In this document: in pieces, positions 33,733 to 41,800 of the stretch
Layout of the letters: the number at the start of each line of letters is the position of its first letter
Numbering within the stretch: the stretch's first letter is position 1
Origin: Candidatus Binatus sp.
GTDB taxonomy: Bacteria > Desulfobacterota > Binatia > Binatales > Binataceae
Length of the DNA: 64,000 nt
Assembly: GCF_036567905.1 (NCBI RefSeq)
Contig: NZ_DATCTO010000008.1
Span: forward strand, 1-64,000
Direction: 5' to 3'
The notes under the pieces: model-generated
What the model was told of the DNA's origin: nothing
What the model saw: the letters and a program-made list of their open reading frames with translations, nothing else
The model's database searches: none
Translations under genes and position numbers: made by a program

Positions 33733-34091
33733 ATCGAGCGCGAAAGCCGATCCGGATTGTGCCCAAGGGATGGGGACGCGAGGTATGGATTGCAAACGGC
33801 GATCTCTACTGCGGGAAAATTCTCGAAATTCGCAAGGGCAAGAAGTGCTCGCTGCACTACCACAAACTCAAGACCGAATCGTTCTACCTGCGCAGCGGCA
33901 GATTGATCGTGCGAATCAAGGAGTCGCCGGAAAGCGCCACGATCGAGGAGTTTGAATTGAGCGCGGGCGAATGCATGGACGTGCCGATCGGATTGGTCCA
34001 TCAGATGGAAGCGATCGAGGATGCCGAGCTGTTTGAATTTTCCACCCAGCACTTTGACAGCGATTCGCATCGGCTGGTGCGCGGCGACTGA
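33729..34091 (+). CDS. Single-domain cupin, mannose-6-phosphate isomerase-like
   Basis: A 120-residue cupin. The metal site is visible as [16 protein letters not shown] (His-x-His, then Glu, about 42-57) and the second motif ends VPIGLVHQM (about 85-93). Small cupins like this resemble the C-terminal half of type II phosphomannose isomerase/GDP-mannose pyrophosphorylase and also WxcM-type sugar isomerases. It is translated with the glycosyltransferase (ATGA overlap) and ends just before a terminator, so the operon stops here. The exact reaction is not readable. Confidence 0.75.
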   Translation: MNRARKPIRIVPKGWGREVWIANGDLYCGKILEIRKGKKCSLHYHKLKTESFYLRSGRLIVRIKESPESATIEEFELSAGECMDVPIGLVHQMEAIEDAELFEFSTQHFDSDSHRLVRGD

Positions 34092-34129
34092 ATCCGGGAC
34101 CGGCGCAAATCGATCGAAGCGCCTGCTCA

Positions 34130-34158
34130 GGCGCGGCGAAAAACGCCGCGCCTTTTTT
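34130..34158 (+). terminator. Intrinsic terminator after the cupin gene
   Basis: GGCGCGGCG (34130-34138), a five-A loop, and CGCCGCGCC (34144-34152) form a perfect 9-bp GC stem followed by TTTTTT. Confidence 0.92.
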
Positions 34159-34196
34159 GTTTCCGGCCGCGGGCTGGTTTTTGCGCACTGGCGGAA

Positions 34197-34206
34197 GTGG
34201 TATATT
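34197..34206 (+). promoter_or_regulatory. Extended -10 promoter candidate for gmd
   Basis: TGG directly before TATATT (34201-34206) makes a TGN-extended -10 between the terminator and gmd, with no good -35. The transcript would start near 34213, about 22 bases before the gmd ATG. Confidence 0.4.
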
Positions 34207-34234
34207 GCTGGGCGCCGCGCGGCGCGGCCTCAAG

Positions 34235-35251
34235 ATGGGGAAAGTAGCATTGATTACCGGCGTGACCGGACAGGATGGTTCCTACCTCGCCGAGTTTCTT
34301 TTGAAAAAGGGTTGCGAAGTGCATGGGATGGTGCGGCGCACTTCGAGTTTCGCCACGGGACGGATCGATCATCTGCGCAAGGGCTTCGGACCCAATTCCG
34401 AGGGTTTGCAGTTGCACTATGGCGACCTCGGCGACGGCACCGGGCTTAGGCGAATCATCGAGCAGGTGCGTCCCGACGAGGTTTACAATCTCGCCGCGCA
34501 ATCGCACGTGCGCATCTCATTCGATCAGCCCGAATACACGGCCGATGTGGTCGGGCTGGGGGCGCTGCGGCTGCTCGAGGCGCTGCGCGATCACAACAAG
34601 CGCCGCGGGCGGGCTGCGCGGCTGTACCAGGCGGGATCGTCGGAGATGTTCGGCAAGGTGGCGGAAAGTCCGCAGCGCGAGACCACGCCGTTTCATCCGC
34701 GCAGTCCTTACGCGTGCGCCAAGCTCTACGCGCACTGGCAGACGATAAATTATCGCGAAGCCTACGGGCTGTTCGCCTGCAACGGAATCCTGTTCAACCA
34801 CGAGTCACCCAGGCGCGGCGAAAATTTCGTCACGCGCAAGATCACGCGTAGCGCGACGCGAATCAAACTGGGCCTCCAGGAGAAGCTCGCACTCGGAAAC
34901 CTGGAGGCGCACCGCGACTGGGGATTCGCCGGCGACTACGTCGAGGCTATGTGGCTGATGCTGCAGCAGGAGCAGCCCGACGATTACGTAATCGCCACCG
35001 GCGAGACCCATTCGGTGCAGGAGTTTCTCGAAGTCGTGTTCGATCGCCTGAAATTGAAATGGCAGGATCACGTCGAGATCGATCAGCGATTCTTCCGTCC
35101 CGCGGAAGTCGATCTGTTGATCGGAGACGCTTCAAAGGCGAAGCGCCAACTCGGTTGGGAACCCAAAGTGAAGTTCGAGAAGCTCGCCGAATTGATGGTC
35201 GAAGCGGATCTTGAACTTGCCGAACGCGAACTGCGCGGCAAAGCGCATTAG
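34235..35251 (+). CDS. gmd: GDP-mannose 4,6-dehydratase
   Basis: A 338-residue extended SDR that turns GDP-mannose into GDP-4-keto-6-deoxymannose, the precursor of fucose, rhamnose, colitose and perosamine. [18 protein letters not shown] (about 5-22) binds [20 protein letters not shown] (about 87-102), AGSSEMFG (about 131-138), [12 protein letters not shown] (Y-x3-K, about 157-168) and [19 protein letters not shown] (about 189-207) are all diagnostic. It has its own terminator and promoter upstream. No fcl/GMER-type partner is adjacent, so the product of the 4-keto intermediate is unknown. Confidence 0.95.
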   Translation: MGKVALITGVTGQDGSYLAEFLLKKGCEVHGMVRRTSSFATGRIDHLRKGFGPNSEGLQLHYGDLGDGTGLRRIIEQVRPDEVYNLAAQSHVRISFDQPEYTADVVGLGALRLLEALRDHNKRRGRAARLYQAGSSEMFGKVAESPQRETTPFHPRSPYACAKLYAHWQTINYREAYGLFACNGILFNHESPRRGENFVTRKITRSATRIKLGLQEKLALGNLEAHRDWGFAGDYVEAMWLMLQQEQPDDYVIATGETHSVQEFLEVVFDRLKLKWQDHVEIDQRFFRPAEVDLLIGDASKAKRQLGWEPKVKFEKLAELMVEADLELAERELRGKAH

Positions 35252-35275
35252 CAAATCCTGTTACGCAAGTAACCT

Positions 35276-35306
35276 GACCGACTGACCGCCGCGCGGTCAG
35301 TCGGTC
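35276..35306. other. Perfect 14-bp stem-loop between gmd and yjbQ
   Basis: GACCGACTGACCGC (35276-35289) and its exact reverse complement (35293-35306) are separated by three bases. There is no T-tract on either strand. It may end the gmd transcript in a factor-assisted way, protect its 3' end, or bind a protein. Confidence 0.6.
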
Positions 35307-35360
35307 AAATCGCTTCATGTGAATTGCCCTGCTCGCAGCGTGGTGCTTACGATACATGGT

Positions 35361-35397
35361 CGATCGTTCATTCGATCATCCATTCGATCATCGATCG
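35361..35397. promoter_or_regulatory. Tandem 12-bp repeat framed by CGATCG sites, possible operator
   Basis: CATTCGATCATC occurs twice head to tail (35369-35392) and CGATCG stands at both ends (35361-35366 and 35392-35397). It lies 22 bases upstream of the yjbQ start, where a repressor or activator could act. No regulator is known from the sequence. Confidence 0.35.
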
Positions 35398-35418
35398 TAC
35401 CTCATCGAAGGAACTGAG

Positions 35419-36021
35419 ATGCCAGAAAAAGCTTATCCCGCGCGGACGATATTTCGGACGAGCGCGTCACGCTCGCGCCATTCGGTGGTGCTTTCCGATT
35501 CGATTCTGGATATCGCCACCGTCGAGCCGATTCAATTCATCGACCTCACGGATTACCTGAGCGAGCATCTGGCGATGAACGCGGTCGAGAGCGGTACGGT
35601 GACTGTGTTCTCGCGGCACACGACGGCGGCGATCAAGATCAATGAAGCGGAAGAGCTGCTGATCGAGGACTTCAAGAAGATGCTGCGCGAGCTAATTCCC
35701 TCGGAGCGCGGTTACAACCATAACGACATGAGCCGCCGCAAGCCGCCGATAGCTCCCGACGAACGCCCCAACGCGCATTCGCATTTGATGCATCTGCTGC
35801 TTTCGACCAGCGAGACGATTCCGGTGATCGACGGCCGGCTGGCGCTTGGCACCTGGCAGCGCGTGTTCATGGTCGAGCTCGATGGACCCCGCGAGCGCCA
35901 GGTGATGATCCGATGCGAGGCATATTATCCGCACGAAAAGGCGGAGGCCGTGGAACTGCACGCGGTTGACGGCGGCAATGGGCGCAACGGCGCGACGCAC
36001 CATCGCGCGCACCCGAAGTAA
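35419..36021 (+). CDS. yjbQ: YjbQ/UPF0047 family protein
   Basis: A 200-residue protein of the UPF0047 family, some members of which have a thiamine-phosphate synthase activity that is unlikely to be the main role. Family hallmarks are VTVFSRHTTAAIKINEAE (about 60-77), the His-rich segment RGYNHND and NAHSHLMHLLL (about 123-133), and LALGTWQRVFMVELDGPRER (about 148-167). The family is usually about 140 residues, so this one has about 20 extra residues at the N-terminus and a short His/Gly-rich tail. ATG 35419 follows AAGGA by 6 bases. It converges with metH, 24 bases away. Confidence 0.85.
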   Translation: MPEKAYPARTIFRTSASRSRHSVVLSDSILDIATVEPIQFIDLTDYLSEHLAMNAVESGTVTVFSRHTTAAIKINEAEELLIEDFKKMLRELIPSERGYNHNDMSRRKPPIAPDERPNAHSHLMHLLLSTSETIPVIDGRLALGTWQRVFMVELDGPRERQVMIRCEAYYPHEKAEAVELHAVDGGNGRNGATHHRAHPK

Positions 36022-36045
36022 TTCCGGAATCGCTCAAATGGATGG

Positions 36046-39000
36046 CTAGCCGGCGGCGCGCTTGACGGCGGCGGCTTCGAATTCGCGCTCGAGTCGCTCG
36101 ATATCGGCGGGTGAGAGGCTGAAATATCTGGCCTCAGGATGATGGAAGACGACTGCGCTGACGGCGCTTTCGGGGTCCATCATGAAACCCTCGGTCAATT
36201 GCACGCCGATCGCATTCTTCTCGACCTCGAGCAGGCGGAACAGCGGCGCCTGATCCTCGAGACGGGGACAAGCCGGATAACCGAACGAGAAGCGCTTGCC
36301 GCGATAGTGCGCCTGCACGAGATCCTTCAGCGAGAGTCCCGGCGGATCGCCGATTCCCCACATCTGGCGAATCTTGGCGTGCAGCAGCTCGGCAAACGCC
36401 TCGGCGCCCTCGAGCGCGAGCACCTGCAGGATATGCGAGCGCAGATAGTCGCCCTTGTTCTTCCAATCCTCCGCGAGCGCACGCACCCCGGCGCCGATCG
36501 TAGTGACAAACATGCACAAATAATCGGTGCGGCCGGAGTCGCGCGCGGCGACGTAGTCGGCCAGACACAAATGCGGCGCGTCGCTCTGGCGGCCAAAAGT
36601 GAACGACTCGAGCACCGTCTTGCCGTCGGGCGAATAGATCATGACCGTGCGCTCGCCGTCGGATTGCGCGGGGAAAAACCGGTAAACGGCGCTGGCCGAA
36701 ATGTCCCCGCGCGCAAGAATCTGCTCCGCGACTTCCTCGACCCGATCGTGAAGTTCCCGCGCCTTGGAGTCGCCGGCCTCGAACGCCTCGACAAAGTTCT
36801 GAAAGCCGAGATGCTTGGCGTAAAGACTCTTGGGATTGATGTACTCGAAAATCTCGCCGAGATCGTAATTGCGGATCGTATGAGTCTTGAGGTCGGGCGG
36901 TTTCGGGATCTCGACGTCCCGACGCACCGATGAAGTGCGTGGCGCTGCGTCCGCGCTCGCGTCGGCGACCTTCGGCGCGGTCTCGAGCATCTTCATGGAC
37001 TGCTCGGCAAGCACGCGCTTGAGCGATTCGCGCCGTTCGAAGTCCATGATCTGATTGGCGAGGTCGAGTCCGTTCATCGCGTCGTTGGCGTAAGCGACCA
37101 GGCCTCCGTACTCGGGCGCGATTTTCATCCGCGTGAACCGGTTCGACAACGCCGCGCCGCCGACCAGGATCGGACAATCGATTCCCGCAGTCTTCAAGTC
37201 CTGCGCCGTCGCGACCATCATCTGCGCCGACTTCACGAGCAAGCCCGACAGACCGATCGCGTCGGGTGCGTGCTCGCGGAAGGCCTTGATCAGTTCCTCG
37301 GGGGGCACCTTGATGCCGAGGTTGACGACCCGGTAGCCGTTGTTGCTGAGAATGATCTCGACCAGGTTCTTGCCGATATCGTGGACGTCGCCCTTGACCG
37401 TCGCGAGAATAATCTTGCCCTTGGCCGCGCTTTCGGACTTCTGCATGTGCGGTTCGAGGTGCGCGACGGCGGCCTTCATTGCCTCGGCCGATTGCAGGAC
37501 TTCGGCGACAATCATCTGGTTGGTGTTGAACAGCCGCCCAACCTCGTCCATGCCCTTCATCAACGGGCCGTTGATGATTTCGAGCGGTCCGCGGGCGGCC
37601 AGCGCCTCCTCGAGGTCCTCGGCCAGGCCGTCCTTGGAACCCTCGAGAATGTAGCGGGCCAGGCGATCGTCGAGCGGCATCGACTTGCGATCCTCGGCCG
37701 CCACGGTGCTTTTGCGCGCGCGGAAATAGGCGGCAAATGCCGCGATCGGATCGTCGCCGCGCCACCAGATCAAATCCTCGGCGAGTTTCCGCTCCTGTTC
37801 GGGAATCGACGGATAGCGATGAAGTTTTTCGGAGTTGACGATCGCGAGGTCGAGACCCGCCTGCACGCAGTGATAGAGCATCACGGCGTTCAATACTTCG
37901 CGGCCCGCCTCCGGAAGTCCGAACGAGACGTTCGAGATGCCGAGGATCGTCTTGCAATTCGGAAGCCGCTGTTTAATCAGCGCAATGCCTTCGATCGTCT
38001 CGACGCCGGAGCCGATGTAGTTCTTGTCGCCGGTGCCGACCGGGAAAACCAGCGGATCGAAGATGATATCTTCGGGCTCGACGCCGTATTTTTCGGTGAG
38101 CAGCTTGAACGATCGCTCCGCCACCTGCAGCTTGCGATCGCGCGTAACGGCTTGCGCCTGCTGCTTGTCGTCGTCGATGCATCCGACGACCAGCGCGGCG
38201 CCGAAGCGGCGCGCCAGCGGCACGACCTTGTTGAAGCGGTCCTCGCCGTCCTCGAGATTGATCGAATTGATCAGCGACTTGCCCGGCGTGCGCTTGAGCG
38301 ACTCTTCGATCACGCGATGATCGGTCGAATCGATCATCAGGGGCACTTTGACTTTTTTGACTTCGATTTCGAGAAAGCGCGTGACATCCGCCATCTCGTC
38401 GCGATCGGGATCCTGCAGGCATACATCGAGGATGTGCGCGCCGCGGCGCACCTGCACGCGTCCCACTTCGGAAGCTTCCTCGAACTTGCCGTCGGCGACG
38501 AGCCGCTTGAACTTGCGGCTGCCGAGCACGTTGGTCCGCTCGCCGACGATCACCGGCCGCGTGTCGTTGTCGATGACCAGCGTCTCGATTCCAGAAACCA
38601 CCGAGCGCCTGACGGTAGAGCGCTGTCGCGGACGCTTGCCTGCCACCGCTTGAACCAGCAGCCGAATATGTTCCGGCGTCGTGCCGCAGCATCCACCGAC
38701 CAGATTGACCCATCCATTTTCGGCAAAGCGCGCGACTTTCCCGGCGAGCATCGCAGGCGTCTCGTTGTAATGCCCTTCTTCGTCGGGCAAGCCCGCGTTG
38801 GGCACGCACGCGACAAAGAATTTCGAAATGCCCGACAGGGTGCGCAGGTGATCGGTCATGAAGTCGGGACCGGTGGCGCAGTTGAGGCCCATCCAGAGCA
38901 GGTCGCGATGCGCGAGCGAGGTGTAGAATGCTTCGATGTCCTGCCCGCTGAGCAGAGTGCCCATCGTCTCGATCGTTCCCGAGACTGCGACCGCGGGCGC

Positions 39001-39573
39001 CAGCCCAAGTTTTTCGATCGCAGCCTCGATGCCGACCAAGCCGGCCTTGCAGTTGAGCGTGTCGTTGACGGTTTCGAGCAGCAGGATGTCGGCGCCGCCC
39101 TCGATCAAGCCTTCGGCCTGCACCTGGTATCCGTCGCGCATCTGATCGAACGTGACGCCGCCGGTGACCGAGATGCTCTTGGTCGTCGGGCCCATCGAAC
39201 CCGCCACGAAGCGCGGCTTGTCGGCGGTGCTGAAGCGGGCGGCTTGCTCGCGGGCGAGAGTCGCAGCGAGGCGGTTGAGCTCGTGCGCGTCGTGTTCGAG
39301 ACCGTATTCGGCGAGCACGATGGAGCTGGCCTGGAAGCTCGCGGTCTCGATTATGTCGGCGCCCACTTCGAGAAACCCGTCGTGCATCCGGCGAATCAGC
39401 TCCGGGCGGGTGCGGACGACGTTTTCGTTGCAGCCTTCGTAGCGAGCGCCGCCGTAATCCGCGGCGCTCAGATTCTCGCCGAGCACAAAGGTGCCGAATG
39501 CGCCGTCCAGAACGAGGATTCGTTCGGCGAGCAACTCGTTCAGGAGCTTGATCCGGTGCGCATCGGTGGTCAT
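36046..39573 (-). CDS. metH: Cobalamin-dependent methionine synthase, full length
   Basis: A 1,175-residue four-module enzyme that methylates homocysteine from methyl-tetrahydrofolate through cob(I)alamin. The homocysteine domain (1-310) has zinc ligands in LNCATG (Cys 232) and GGCCGTTPEH (Cys 295-296). The folate domain (about 340-600) starts PVIVGERTNVLGSRKFKRL. The cap and B12 domains (about 640-880) contain GDVHDIGKN with the lower-ligand His. The C-terminal activation domain (about 900-1175) has RFSFGYPACPRLEDQ for SAM. Nothing is missing, so the enzyme can be reactivated. No ribosome-binding site is plain before ATG 39573; a hairpin sits 8 bases upstream (39582-39600). Long open frames on the opposite strand are codon-bias shadows. 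Confidence 0.97.
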   Translation of the reverse strand: MTTDAHRIKLLNELLAERILVLDGAFGTFVLGENLSAADYGGARYEGCNENVVRTRPELIRRMHDGFLEVGADIIETASFQASSIVLAEYGLEHDAHELNRLAATLAREQAARFSTADKPRFVAGSMGPTTKSISVTGGVTFDQMRDGYQVQAEGLIEGGADILLLETVNDTLNCKAGLVGIEAAIEKLGLAPAVAVSGTIETMGTLLSGQDIEAFYTSLAHRDLLWMGLNCATGPDFMTDHLRTLSGISKFFVACVPNAGLPDEEGHYNETPAMLAGKVARFAENGWVNLVGGCCGTTPEHIRLLVQAVAGKRPRQRSTVRRSVVSGIETLVIDNDTRPVIVGERTNVLGSRKFKRLVADGKFEEASEVGRVQVRRGAHILDVCLQDPDRDEMADVTRFLEIEVKKVKVPLMIDSTDHRVIEESLKRTPGKSLINSINLEDGEDRFNKVVPLARRFGAALVVGCIDDDKQQAQAVTRDRKLQVAERSFKLLTEKYGVEPEDIIFDPLVFPVGTGDKNYIGSGVETIEGIALIKQRLPNCKTILGISNVSFGLPEAGREVLNAVMLYHCVQAGLDLAIVNSEKLHRYPSIPEQERKLAEDLIWWRGDDPIAAFAAYFRARKSTVAAEDRKSMPLDDRLARYILEGSKDGLAEDLEEALAARGPLEIINGPLMKGMDEVGRLFNTNQMIVAEVLQSAEAMKAAVAHLEPHMQKSESAAKGKIILATVKGDVHDIGKNLVEIILSNNGYRVVNLGIKVPPEELIKAFREHAPDAIGLSGLLVKSAQMMVATAQDLKTAGIDCPILVGGAALSNRFTRMKIAPEYGGLVAYANDAMNGLDLANQIMDFERRESLKRVLAEQSMKMLETAPKVADASADAAPRTSSVRRDVEIPKPPDLKTHTIRNYDLGEIFEYINPKSLYAKHLGFQNFVEAFEAGDSKARELHDRVEEVAEQILARGDISASAVYRFFPAQSDGERTVMIYSPDGKTVLESFTFGRQSDAPHLCLADYVAARDSGRTDYLCMFVTTIGAGVRALAEDWKNKGDYLRSHILQVLALEGAEAFAELLHAKIRQMWGIGDPPGLSLKDLVQAHYRGKRFSFGYPACPRLEDQAPLFRLLEVEKNAIGVQLTEGFMMDPESAVSAVVFHHPEARYFSLSPADIERLEREFEAAAVKRAAG

Positions 39574-39581
39574 TGTTGGAT

Positions 39582-39600
39582 GCCCGCATAAGATGCGGGC
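39582..39600 (-). promoter_or_regulatory. Hairpin in the metH leader
   Basis: GCCCGCAT and ATGCGGGC form a perfect 8-bp stem with a 3-base loop that ends 8 bases before the metH start codon, where the ribosome would bind. It may affect translation. It is not a recognisable cobalamin or SAM riboswitch. Confidence 0.4.
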
Positions 39601-39696
39601 GGTAACGAACTAAGTTATCCTAGCGATGCAAACCACGCAATTTTGCCCGATGCGCGTGCGTCCGCGCGGCGAATGGGCGGCAAGCGGCTTCTCTCG

Positions 39697-40617
39697 ATGA
39701 GCACAAACTCGCAATCGCAGGCGCCGAAACGTCTCGTGCTGGTGACGGGCGGCGCGGGCTTTATCGGATCGCATCTGGTGGACGCGCTGGTCGCCGCCGG
39801 GATGCGAGTGCGGGTGATCGACAACTTCGCCACCGGCCGGCCCGAGTATGTGAACCGCGCGGCCACGCTCATCGAAGCCGATATCCGCGACGCGTCATCG
39901 ATCGGCGATGCTTTCGACGGTGTCGATACGGTATTCCACGTCGCCGCGCTGCCGCGCATTCCGCTTTCGATCGCGAAGCCGGTCGAAACGCACATGACCA
40001 ACGTGGTTGGGACGCTGAACGTGCTGATCGCGGCGCGCGATCGGAAAGTTCGGCGCGTCGTGTACTCGGGATCGTCGTCGGTGTACGGCGAGCAGGCGAA
40101 GATGCCGCTGGTCGAGACGATGACGCCGAATCCGCTCAATCCGTACGCGCTGCAGAAGCATGTCGGCGAGCAGTACGCGCGGATGTTTCATCGGTTGTTC
40201 GGGATGCAGACGATTACGCTGCGCTACTTCGGCGTGTACGGTCCGCGAATGCCAGACGAGGGATCCTACGTGCTGGCAATCGCGGCGTTCCTGAAGGCGC
40301 GTCGCGAGGGGCGCGCGCTGGAAATTCACGGCGACGGCGAACAGACGCGGGATTTTACGCACGTCAGCGACGTGGTGTCGGCGAACCTGCTCGCGATGGA
40401 CTGCGAAATAGCCGACGGGCGGGCGATAAACATCGGGCGCGGCGAGAACGTCAGCGTGAATCGGATTGCGGCGATGATCGGCGGAGCGACAGTCCGCCGC
40501 GAAGCGCGCGCCGGCGAGATGCGCGATACGCTGGCGGATCGCACCCAAGCCGAGCGGGTGCTTGGATGGCGTCCGCGCGTGTCGATCGAGGACGGGATCG
40601 CGGATTTGCTGAAGTGA
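39697..40617 (+). CDS. UDP-sugar 4-epimerase-like SDR (GalE/WbpP type)
   Basis: A 306-residue extended SDR. GGAGFIGSHLVDAL (about 19-32) binds NAD. SGSSSVYGEQ (about 128-137) and NPYALQKHVGEQYARM (Y-x3-K, about 154-169) supply the catalytic Ser, Tyr and Lys. RYFGVYGPRMPDEGSYV and IHGDGEQTRDFTHVSDV complete the nucleotide-sugar site and resemble UDP-N-acetylglucosamine or UDP-glucose 4-epimerases. It probably serves the polysaccharide locus 4 kb away. Starts at 39643 (TTG) and 39673 (ATG) are possible; 39697 places the fold at the usual distance. It diverges from metH. Confidence 0.85.
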   Translation: MSTNSQSQAPKRLVLVTGGAGFIGSHLVDALVAAGMRVRVIDNFATGRPEYVNRAATLIEADIRDASSIGDAFDGVDTVFHVAALPRIPLSIAKPVETHMTNVVGTLNVLIAARDRKVRRVVYSGSSSVYGEQAKMPLVETMTPNPLNPYALQKHVGEQYARMFHRLFGMQTITLRYFGVYGPRMPDEGSYVLAIAAFLKARREGRALEIHGDGEQTRDFTHVSDVVSANLLAMDCEIADGRAINIGRGENVSVNRIAAMIGGATVRREARAGEMRDTLADRTQAERVLGWRPRVSIEDGIADLLK

Positions 40618-40621
40618 TATT

Positions 40622-40657
40622 GCACAGCGCCGATCGGAAATCCGGCCGGCGCTGTGC
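40622..40657. terminator. Stem-loop between convergent genes
   Basis: GCACAGCGCCG (40622-40632) pairs with CGGCGCTGTGC (40647-40657), and an inner CGG/CCG stem closes the loop. There is no T-tract. Its place between the epimerase and alcohol dehydrogenase stops suggests shared termination. Confidence 0.5.
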
Positions 40658-40683
40658 GCATGGCGCGATTGAACGGCGCGCGT

Positions 40684-41769
40684 TCAGTCGAACATCAGCA
40701 CCGTGCGCGCGACTTCTCCGGCCTTCATCGCGCGGAACGCCTCGTTGACGTCCTCGAGTTTGCCGCGGCGCGTGATCATGTCGTCGAGGTCGAGCCGCCC
40801 TTGCTGATAGAACTCGATGATGCGCGGCATGTCGATGCGGAAGCGGTTCGAACCCATGAAGCATCCCTGGATGCGCTTCTCGAACAGGAACGAGAAGCCG
40901 TCCACTTCGACTTTCTGCCCGAGCGGAACCATCCCGACAATCGTGGCGATGCCGCCGACGCCGATCGATTCGTAAGCCTGCTCGGCGGCCGCCTTGAGCC
41001 CGATCGCTTCGAACGAGTAATCGACACCGCCGCCGGTGAGCGAGCGAATCTGGCTGACCGCATCGCCCTTTGACGCATCGATGGCGTGAGTCGCGCCGAG
41101 CTTTTTGGCCAGCTCGAGCTTGGTGGGGAACTTGTCCACCGCGATGATCATTCGCGCGCCCGCGATTCGCGCGCCCTGGATGATCGCGAGGCCGACTCCG
41201 CCCGCGCCGAACACGGCGACGGTCGATCCCGGCGCAACTTTCGCGGTGTGAAGCGCGGCGCCGACACCGGTCATCACGCCGCATCCGATCAGCGCGGCGC
41301 GATCGAACGGCACATCGTTGGAAATCTTCACCAGCGCATTTTCGTGCACCAGCATCTTTTCGGCGTATCCCGACAGGTCGGCGAACTGACTGACCGGCTT
41401 GCCGTTCTGCGAGAGGCGCGGCGGGTCGCTGGCGGCGCGCTGGGTGGCCTCCTTGTTAGAGCAGAGGTTGGGACGGCCGGACATGCATTCCTCGCAGTAG
41501 CCGCAGAACACTGACAGGCACGCGATCACGTGGTCACCGGGCTTGAGGTACGAGACCTGCGAGCCGACTTTCTCGACGACGCCGGCGGCCTCGTGGCCGA
41601 GGATCGCAGGCGTCGCCCAAAAGTACAGCCCGTCCACGAAATGAAGATCGCTATGGCATACGCCGCTGGCGACCGTGCGCACGACGACTTCGCGCGCTTT
41701 GGGTTCGTCGATATCGACCTGCTCGATCGTGAGTGGCTGACCGGGACCGTGGAAGACAGCAGCTTTCAT
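40684..41769 (-). CDS. Zinc-dependent alcohol dehydrogenase (MDR family)
   Basis: A 361-residue medium-chain dehydrogenase that oxidises an alcohol or reduces an aldehyde with NAD(P). SGVCHSDLHFVDG gives the catalytic-zinc Cys (about 38), GHEAAGVVE the His and Glu (about 60-61), and CGYCEECMSGRPNLC (about 92-106) the four structural-zinc cysteines. VAVFGAGGVGLAIIQGA (about 183-199) binds the cofactor and VDKFPTKLELAKKLGA has the Asp typical of NAD. AGAGGAG lies 8 bases before ATG 41769. A paralogue lies just upstream in the same direction. The substrate cannot be told. Confidence 0.9.
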   Translation of the reverse strand: MKAAVFHGPGQPLTIEQVDIDEPKAREVVVRTVASGVCHSDLHFVDGLYFWATPAILGHEAAGVVEKVGSQVSYLKPGDHVIACLSVFCGYCEECMSGRPNLCSNKEATQRAASDPPRLSQNGKPVSQFADLSGYAEKMLVHENALVKISNDVPFDRAALIGCGVMTGVGAALHTAKVAPGSTVAVFGAGGVGLAIIQGARIAGARMIIAVDKFPTKLELAKKLGATHAIDASKGDAVSQIRSLTGGGVDYSFEAIGLKAAAEQAYESIGVGGIATIVGMVPLGQKVEVDGFSFLFEKRIQGCFMGSNRFRIDMPRIIEFYQQGRLDLDDMITRRGKLEDVNEAFRAMKAGEVARTVLMFD

Positions 41770-41800
41770 CTGGATTGCTCCTCTTTTCAGTGAATCCGCG

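Noticed and set aside
37270-39591. 773-codon open frame on the plus strand opposite metH
   Set aside because: It mirrors metH codon by codon. High G+C with strong third-position bias keeps the complement open, and the translation has no family features.
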